Assembly (NCBI RefSeq): GCF_004801375.1
Contig: NZ_SSNZ01000001.1
Coordinates: 124,001-188,000 of the forward strand
Direction: 5' to 3'
Source of the DNA: Flavobacterium supellecticarium
GTDB taxonomy: Bacteria > Bacteroidota > Bacteroidia > Flavobacteriales > Flavobacteriaceae
Length of the DNA: 64,000 bases
Below, one piece after another: positions 58,386 through 64,000 of this stretch. The notes under the pieces were generated by a model. The model saw only the letters and a program-made list of their open reading frames with translations. It was not told where the DNA came from and searched no databases. The translations under genes and the position numbers were made by a program. Numbering within the stretch: the stretch's first letter is position 1; the number at the start of each line of letters is the position of its first letter.

Positions 58386-60377
58386 TTAAAACTTCATTTT
58401 TTGTATCCGAACGGCGTTTAGGATTGCTAATAAAGCCACACCAACATCAGCAAATACGGCTTCCCACATGGTTGCGAGTCCGCCGGCGCCAAGGATTAGG
58501 ACGACTGCTTTTACAATAAATGCCATCCCGATATTTTGCCATACAATCTGTTTTGTTTTTTTACCAATCGCAATAGCGGTATAGATTTTAGATGGTTGAT
58601 CATTCTGAATCACAATATCGGCGGTTTCAATGGTCGCATCGCTACCGAGTCCGCCCATGGCTATACCGGCATCAGCCAAAGCAATGACCGGAGCATCATT
58701 AACACCATCGCCCACAAAGGCCAGTTTTAAATTCTGATCTTTTAATTGTTGTACCTGACGTACTTTATCTTCCGGTAACAAATCGCCATAAGCGCTATCA
58801 ATATGCAATTCGCTGGCTACAGCTGATACAACCGCTTGTTTATCGCCCGATAACATCACAGTTTGGATTCCCAATTGGTGTAGACGGTTTATTGCTTGAG
58901 GCGCATCTTCCTTAATCTCATCGGAAATCAGGAAATAACCGGCATATTGTCCGTCAATAGCCACGGTAATAATAGTATAAGGTGTATTTTCAATAGCTGT
59001 ATCGTAAGGAATCTTAAATTTTTGCAACAATTTGACATTTCCGGCCAAAATAGTTTTACCGTTTATACGACCTTTTAAACCATGACCGGCAATTTCTTCC
59101 ACTTCACTTACCGAAACGCCTTTTTCCAGCCCGTTTGCGTAGGATATAATAGCCGTTCCCACCGGATGCGTAGAATGAGTTTCTAATGCAGCGGTATATT
59201 GTACCAGTTCTTGTTCGTTATAACCCGAAGCAACGACTTCCTGTACCTTAAAAACACCTTTCGTCAGTGTACCGGTTTTGTCCATAACTACGGCCTGAAT
59301 GGAAGCCATGGTATCTAAAAATGTAGAACCTTTAAATAGTATTCCGTTTTTACTAGCGGCACCAATTCCGCCGAAATAGCCCAACGGGATTGAGATTACC
59401 AACGCACACGGACAGGAAACCACCAGAAATACCAAAGCGCGATACAGCCAGTCGTTAAAAATATAATTGGAAACAAAAAACATAGGGAACAAGCAAATCC
59501 CGATGGCCAGAAAAACCACTATAGGCGTATAAATATTCGCAAATTTGCGGATAAACAATTCCGTAGGTGCCTTTTTGGCTGTTGCTTCCTGAACCATTTC
59601 CAGAATTTTGGACAACTTACTATCGGTATAAGCGGTCGTGACTTCGACTAAACCAACGGTATTAAGGTTGATCATTCCGGCTAATACCGTATCTCCTTTG
59701 CGTTTGGTATCGGGTTTACTTTCGCCGGTTAAAGCAGCGGTATTAAAAGTAGCCGAATCAGAGAGTAAAATACCGTCCAAAGCGACTTTTTCACCCGGTT
59801 TTAGCTGGATAACCTCACCAATTGTTATGGCTTCCGCTTTTTTGGCAACCGGATTACCATTCGAAAGAACCGTTGCGGTATCCGGCCTTTGATCTAATAA
59901 AGCCTTAATATTCGATTTGGCTCGGGTTACGGCCAGAGTCTGGAACAGTTCACCGATGGCATAAAACAGCATTACCGCTACGCCTTCGGGATATTCTCCG
60001 ATATAGAAGGCGCCCAATGTTGCAATCGACATCAGGAAAAATTCGGTAAAAAAAGCGCCCTTACGCATGTTTTGGACGGCTTCTTTTAATACCGGCCAGC
60101 CTACGGGGAAATAAGCCAATATATACCAACCAATGCGAACCCATCCGGTAAAAACTGCGATAGGGAAGTAGTTGTCTATTCCAATTGCGATCATCAATAA
60201 TACGAAGGATAGAATTGCCGGTAGGAACATTTTCCATCCGGTAGCTTCGTCGTGACTGTGATCGTGTCCATGATCATGGTCGTGATTGTGCCCTTGTTTT
60301 TTTGAATGGTTTATTTTGGCATCGGCAGCACAGCAATCGGCTCCCTCTGTTGTGTGTTTGTGTGTGTCATTTTTCAT
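58386..60377 (-). CDS. P1B-type heavy-metal translocating ATPase (Zn/Cd/Pb type)
   Basis: 663 aa. His-rich N-terminus (HNHDHDHGHDHSHDEATG, about residues 29-46) for metal capture and no classical N-terminal HMA domain; eight-TM layout; translocation motif VVSCPCALVISIPLG (CPC); phosphorylation motif MDKTGTLTKG; phosphatase TGES (LTGESKPD); nucleotide-binding HP-type GHGLKG; hinge GDGVNDAPVIA. The SCPC metal site fits Zn/Cd/Pb export. Last gene of the metal operon that begins with CzcA. Confidence 0.95.
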   Translation of the reverse strand: MKNDTHKHTTEGADCCAADAKINHSKKQGHNHDHDHGHDHSHDEATGWKMFLPAILSFVLLMIAIGIDNYFPIAVFTGWVRIGWYILAYFPVGWPVLKEAVQNMRKGAFFTEFFLMSIATLGAFYIGEYPEGVAVMLFYAIGELFQTLAVTRAKSNIKALLDQRPDTATVLSNGNPVAKKAEAITIGEVIQLKPGEKVALDGILLSDSATFNTAALTGESKPDTKRKGDTVLAGMINLNTVGLVEVTTAYTDSKLSKILEMVQEATAKKAPTELFIRKFANIYTPIVVFLAIGICLFPMFFVSNYIFNDWLYRALVFLVVSCPCALVISIPLGYFGGIGAASKNGILFKGSTFLDTMASIQAVVMDKTGTLTKGVFKVQEVVASGYNEQELVQYTAALETHSTHPVGTAIISYANGLEKGVSVSEVEEIAGHGLKGRINGKTILAGNVKLLQKFKIPYDTAIENTPYTIITVAIDGQYAGYFLISDEIKEDAPQAINRLHQLGIQTVMLSGDKQAVVSAVASELHIDSAYGDLLPEDKVRQVQQLKDQNLKLAFVGDGVNDAPVIALADAGIAMGGLGSDATIETADIVIQNDQPSKIYTAIAIGKKTKQIVWQNIGMAFIVKAVVLILGAGGLATMWEAVFADVGVALLAILNAVRIQKMKF

Positions 60378-60415
60378 ACTACATTCGGATTAGAAATAAA
60401 AAATGATCATCGTTG

Positions 60416-60751
60416 TTATACTTTGCAGCAACCGTCTAAAGCTTCGTAACCTTTAGGATCGGCTTTCACATCGTCGGCATCATAACCCAACTGACTAATT
60501 GCAGTTCGTATAGCAGGAAGATCTGTTTTTTTGGCGTTAAAAAATACGGTAATGGTCATCTCTTTTTCATTAAGGGTTACCATTTGCACCCCTTTCTGAC
60601 GAATCAATTTTTTTTCAAATAATTGTCCACAGGTTTCGCATTCTTTACAATGATCACAAGTGATAGTCGTTTTAATAACGGCTTTTTGTGCCTGGGCGTT
60701 TACTGTAAATGAAGTAAGAACCATAAAGGCAATTAAAAATAAAATTCTCAT
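60416..60751 (-). CDS. Periplasmic heavy-metal-associated (HMA-like) protein
   Basis: 111 aa: signal peptide (MRILFLIAFMVLTSFTVNAQ), then a ferredoxin-like HMA fold with Cys-rich CDHCKECETCGQLFEKKLIR instead of the plain CxxC, MTITVFFNAKKTDL, and a CysCys pair at the C-terminus (DGCCKV). It probably binds the metal exported by the efflux system. Between the membrane protein and the P1B ATPase gene (17- and 38-bp gaps). Confidence 0.8.
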   Translation of the reverse strand: MRILFLIAFMVLTSFTVNAQAQKAVIKTTITCDHCKECETCGQLFEKKLIRQKGVQMVTLNEKEMTITVFFNAKKTDLPAIRTAISQLGYDADDVKADPKGYEALDGCCKV

Positions 60752-60768
60752 TTTGTTCGGATTAAGGG

Positions 60769-61371
60769 TTATAAAAATCGTTTTACTTTTTGTTTGTATT
60801 TTGGATAATCTACCGGATGTTGCGTTGCCAGAAAGGCTTCTTCCAGTCGTACCTGTACTTGAATAATAAAATAAGTCGCTAATGCTGTGAAAAATGTCAA
60901 GGCATTGGGAAGTATCATAAAAAGCCCCAAAACACTGATGATCATTCCTAAAAAGATAGGATTTCGGCTTATTCCAAAAATACCGTTGGTACGCAATTCA
61001 GTTTTATGGTTTTCATCTATACCGATTCGCCATGAGTTTTGCATCTGATATTGCGCGATCATCACCCATAATAGGGCAATATGAATCAGAAATAATCCAA
61101 TAATTTTTAGGTATTCGTTTTCAAGATAGGCTACCGGAACGGAATAGTGATACAAATTTCCACCAAAGGAAAAGAGTACTACTGCGACAAACAGTAGTAC
61201 AATTAGAAATTTCATGACAAAACCGATATAATCATGCGCATTGTCCCGATTTCCGAAAGTCACCGGATTGATGCCGGTTTGTTTATACGTTCGGTAAGTG
61301 GGAATCACAAATGTTACCAATAAATATAACAATAGGTAAATGGGTAAGTATATTTTTAAAAAGTATTCCAT
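60769..61371 (-). CDS. ICMT-like membrane methyltransferase-family protein
   Basis: About 200 aa from ATG 61371 (MEYFLKIYLP); the frame to 61404 would overlap the czcB stop. Five or six TM helices and a C-terminal block typical of isoprenylcysteine methyltransferase-like proteins: NGIFGISRNPIFLGMIISVL (about 135-154) and RLEEAFLATQHPVDYPKYKQ. The SAM-binding RNP...E pattern is intact. Members are common in metal-resistance clusters but the substrate is unknown. Confidence 0.8.
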   Translation of the reverse strand: MEYFLKIYLPIYLLLYLLVTFVIPTYRTYKQTGINPVTFGNRDNAHDYIGFVMKFLIVLLFVAVVLFSFGGNLYHYSVPVAYLENEYLKIIGLFLIHIALLWVMIAQYQMQNSWRIGIDENHKTELRTNGIFGISRNPIFLGMIISVLGLFMILPNALTFFTALATYFIIQVQVRLEEAFLATQHPVDYPKYKQKVKRFL

Positions 61372-61381
61372 TTTTCTTGAT

Positions 61382-62650
61382 TTAATGCGAATGACCGCCA
61401 CCACCTTCTGTTTTTAGCAGGTGACTTTGGATATAATAAGCGCCTTTTAGAACAATCTTGGCATTGGGAGCTACTTTTTGTAGCGGTGTAATCTGAACAT
61501 AACCCAATTGCGACGTTCCGGTTTTGACTTCCACTCTGCGGAAATGATAGCTATTTCCTTCGGTATCATCATGTTTGTGACCGTCGTCATGGGAATGTCC
61601 TTTTTCCGAATCGTGATCCGCTTCTTCGTGTCCTTCTTCCAGGACAAACATAAATTCACGTCCGTCGGCTTTTACAATAGCTTCCACCGGAAGGGCATTA
61701 ACGGCATTGGTTCCGATGTCGATCAATGCATTGACATACATTCCCGGAATCAAGGCATTTTTCTCATTATTGATGTCGGCGTGTACCGCAACCGATTTGG
61801 TTTCGTTTTCAAAGGCCTTACCGATACTAAAAATCGTTCCCCTAATTACGGTATTGTCCTGATTGGTCAGTACTAATTGTACATTCTGACCTTGTTTTAC
61901 TTTATGCAGGTCTTTTTCGTAAACCAATAAGTCGACGTGTAATTTAGAATTGTCCACAATGCTAAGAATCGGTTTTCCGACTTCAACATTACTTCCAATT
62001 TTGACATTAATTTCGGTTGTGTAGCCCGAAATAGGAGCCAATATTGGAACTGTAGCCACAGCGGTATTACCCGATTGTATATTAAGAACGCTTAATTGTT
62101 GTTTTAGCGAATTAAAACGCGCTTTTTCGATTTGGTATTCCGCTTTGGTTTTCTGGAATACTTTTTTCGAATTGACTTCCTCTTCACTTAGCGTTTTCTG
62201 TCTTTCGAATTCCTGACTTAAAAATTCAAGATTGCTTTTCGACGTCAGATAAGCTTCCTGCAATTTAGTGAATTCCGGGCTTTCTATCGTTGCCAGAACC
62301 TGACCTTTTCGAACAAATTGTCCTTCGATTACCGAAATCGTTTTTACAACACCTTGTAGGTGAACCGAAACATCGGCCTGGTTTTGCGGCGGCAGTTTGG
62401 TATAACCGTTGGCATTGATAACTTCGCTAAGGTTTTTTAGGGAATAGGTTCCCAATGTTACGCCGGCTGCTTTAAATTGGGCTTCATTCAATTCAACTTT
62501 TTTATCCGCTCCGGGTTTTTCTGCAGTTTCTGTTTCGGTATGATCATGACTATCTTCATTGCTATGATCATGGCGTAAACTAAAATACAAAATGGCACCG
62601 ATAATCAGAAGGCCGGCTATGTTAAGGTATATAAAATTGGATTTTTTCAT
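61382..62650 (-). CDS. RND efflux periplasmic adaptor (CzcB/CusB-type)
   Basis: 422 aa membrane-fusion protein: N-terminal TM anchor (about 7-23), His-rich DHSNEDSHDHTETE, lipoyl/hairpin region (VIEGQFVRKGQVLATIESPE, coiled coil about 130-185), beta-barrel and a second His-rich loop (HEEADHDSEKGHSHDDGHKH, about 345-365) that likely binds metal. It links the RND pump to the outer-membrane channel. Four bp after the TolC gene stop. Confidence 0.93.
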   Translation of the reverse strand: MKKSNFIYLNIAGLLIIGAILYFSLRHDHSNEDSHDHTETETAEKPGADKKVELNEAQFKAAGVTLGTYSLKNLSEVINANGYTKLPPQNQADVSVHLQGVVKTISVIEGQFVRKGQVLATIESPEFTKLQEAYLTSKSNLEFLSQEFERQKTLSEEEVNSKKVFQKTKAEYQIEKARFNSLKQQLSVLNIQSGNTAVATVPILAPISGYTTEINVKIGSNVEVGKPILSIVDNSKLHVDLLVYEKDLHKVKQGQNVQLVLTNQDNTVIRGTIFSIGKAFENETKSVAVHADINNEKNALIPGMYVNALIDIGTNAVNALPVEAIVKADGREFMFVLEEGHEEADHDSEKGHSHDDGHKHDDTEGNSYHFRRVEVKTGTSQLGYVQITPLQKVAPNAKIVLKGAYYIQSHLLKTEGGGGHSH

Positions 62651-62654
62651 GGTA

Positions 62655-63929
62655 TTATTGGTGGATTAAATACTGGATAGTAATCGCAGTTTGATTGTAA
62701 TTGAGGATGGCATTGCTGTAATTCAGTCGGATGGTTAAGGCGGTTTCAATGCTTTGCACATATTCTACATACGAAATGTCACCGTTTTGATAGGCCTTTG
62801 TCGCATTGGTACTGATTTTTTTAGCATTTGGTAAAGCGGTACCCTGATAATAATCGACCAGTGACTGATAGGTTTTTAATTCTTCAAACTGTTGCTGAAA
62901 CTGACTTCTTAGCTGACTTTCCACATAAGCGGCATTTTTTTGCTGCATTTCGATATTGCTTTGAGCGGCTTTGGTTTTAGCAATGGTACTACCGGCAAAA
63001 ATCGGAATAGCAATACCTACCGAAAAGGTTTGGAAACGTAAAGCATTGTCATAGTCTACACTTTGTCCGTTTATTTCCTGTGTTCCAGTAATGGATTGAA
63101 TCGCATAACCCGCGGTGATGTCTGGGAAAAAAGCGGACTTTTCGACCTTCTTGGCTGCTTCGGCAATCTGAATTTGTTGGGCCGCCAATTGCAGGTTGCT
63201 GTTCTGTTTTAATCGTGAACTGTCGGCAACAGCTAACGTCACCATCGGTGCAAAAACGGTATCAGCAGGAGAGAAGTCAGTATCCCGGTTGATCAGGGTT
63301 TTAATTTTTGACTTTTCCACCCATAGTTTGGCTTCATTTTGCTTGATCAGTTGTTGTAATTCCTGTTGTTTGGCAATCGCAATGGTCTTTTCGAGTGAGT
63401 TACTTTCACCTGTTTGGAATTTTAGGGAAGCCGATCGTACAAATTTTTCCATCAATAGGTTTTGCTGGTTCAGCAATTGGTTTTGTTTGGTATAAAACAA
63501 CATGGTATTCCATGCCTGACGGATGTTAAACGTGATATCCTGCTGTGTGGCTTTGACTTTTAATTGTCCGGCGACATTGTTTTCGTTGAGCCATTTCTTT
63601 TTGGCACCATATTGAAACGGGTTAAAGCTTTGGGAAACGCCCAAATTTTTATCCTTAGCATTCGAATTAATCTGTCCAAACGTACCGGATAATTCGGTTT
63701 TCGGAACCTCAAAAGCCGAACGCGTCAACTGATTGTGCATCTTGCTTTCCAGTTCGGAAGCCTGAATGCCCAGGTTGTTTTTTATACCCGTTTCGACTGC
63801 TTCTTTTAATGATAGATTTGTTTGGGCATTAGTATTTATAGGTTTGGTAATTAATGCTAAAACAGCTATTATATAAATAGTATGTTTAAATAAAATACTA
63901 TCCGTTTTTATATTGAATGTCATTTTCAT
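62655..63929 (-). CDS. TolC-family outer-membrane efflux protein (CzcC/CusC-type)
   Basis: 424 aa. Signal region (FKHTIYIIAVLALITKPINT, TNAQ), then two TolC-type repeats with long periplasmic helices (LKEAVETGIKNNLGIQASEL; LRFQTFSVGIAIPIFAG). Its ATG overlaps the CzcA stop codon (ATGA), so it is translationally coupled to the pump gene, and it precedes the czcB-type gene by 4 bp. Confidence 0.93.
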   Translation of the reverse strand: MKMTFNIKTDSILFKHTIYIIAVLALITKPINTNAQTNLSLKEAVETGIKNNLGIQASELESKMHNQLTRSAFEVPKTELSGTFGQINSNAKDKNLGVSQSFNPFQYGAKKKWLNENNVAGQLKVKATQQDITFNIRQAWNTMLFYTKQNQLLNQQNLLMEKFVRSASLKFQTGESNSLEKTIAIAKQQELQQLIKQNEAKLWVEKSKIKTLINRDTDFSPADTVFAPMVTLAVADSSRLKQNSNLQLAAQQIQIAEAAKKVEKSAFFPDITAGYAIQSITGTQEINGQSVDYDNALRFQTFSVGIAIPIFAGSTIAKTKAAQSNIEMQQKNAAYVESQLRSQFQQQFEELKTYQSLVDYYQGTALPNAKKISTNATKAYQNGDISYVEYVQSIETALTIRLNYSNAILNYNQTAITIQYLIHQ

Positions 63930-64000
63930 AACGCGTTATTTTCCGGATTATCCGTATTGTTTTTTGGATTTTCTTTTTCAAAATAGAGATACAAAATCGG
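63926..64000 (-). CDS. CzcA/CusA-type RND pump (3' end only)
   Basis: Last 24 codons of a gene leaving the window: PILYLYFEKENPKNNTDNPE, then NNAL and a stop. The PILYLYFE end is typical of heavy-metal RND pumps. Its TGA overlaps the start codon of the TolC gene. Short but supported by the complete downstream operon. Confidence 0.8.
   Translation of the reverse strand, partial: PILYLYFEKENPKNNTDNPENNAL

Overview
The window looks like chromosomal DNA of a Flavobacterium-like member of the Bacteroidota. The signs are low GC, a type IX secretion (T9SS) C-terminal sorting domain, Bacteroidota promoter boxes (TANNTTTG with an upstream TTG), many SPII lipoproteins, and flavobacterial families such as CAL67264, DUF7619 and DUF779. 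All assignments come from reading the sequence; no database search was run.

Layout. 1-1350: the end of a graspetide (microviridin-type) cluster with two tandem ATP-grasp ligases. 1533-3752: a leucine-rich-repeat T9SS protein broken by one in-frame TGA. 3876-5503: a fasciclin-domain protein and a small ParB-like/HAD pair. 5572-28186: mainly housekeeping genes (pheT, aldehyde dehydrogenase with DUF779 and an AraC regulator, a bestrophin-like channel, recG, an M1 peptidase, a UvrD-type helicase, a Sua5/YciO-type protein, an OmpA-like lipoprotein, a glycosyltransferase), followed by holA at 28242.

29559-36544 is an accessory array. Five paralogous lipoproteins share an N-terminal leader and a linker of the kind seen before toxin domains in Bacteroidota polymorphic toxins. 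They carry exchangeable C-terminal domains, and each is followed by one or two small exported proteins that look like immunity proteins. Four of the five C-terminal domains have a His...Ser-Ala/Thr-Gly-Cys signature resembling L,D-transpeptidase or DUF5675-like domains. All five start codons lie in an identical inverted repeat.

36710-48619: enzymes and small regulators (VOC, ChaN/EreA-like, three GNATs, MocR, HxlR, MarR, LuxR), tRNA-Cys, a YggS-type PLP protein and an SDR. A 33-bp palindrome is scattered between these genes.

48825-55798 is a second accessory island, inserted between an esterase gene and ettA. It encodes a 1452-aa P-loop NTPase and, 3 bp upstream, a 132-aa protein. The end of the small protein and the start of the NTPase share a glycine/asparagine-rich motif, the arrangement expected of an amyloid-signalling effector/NLR pair. 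A two-TM protein and an HNH (McrA-like) nuclease accompany them. Diverged copies of the esterase 5' end and of the ettA leader flank the island, which suggests integration by homologous recombination.

55880-64000: ettA, a methyltransferase, and a heavy-metal resistance operon (czcA end, tolC-type, czcB-type, ICMT-like membrane protein, HMA protein, P1B-type ATPase). The two strongest candidates for undescribed biology are the lipoprotein toxin/immunity array and the NTPase/small-protein pair.
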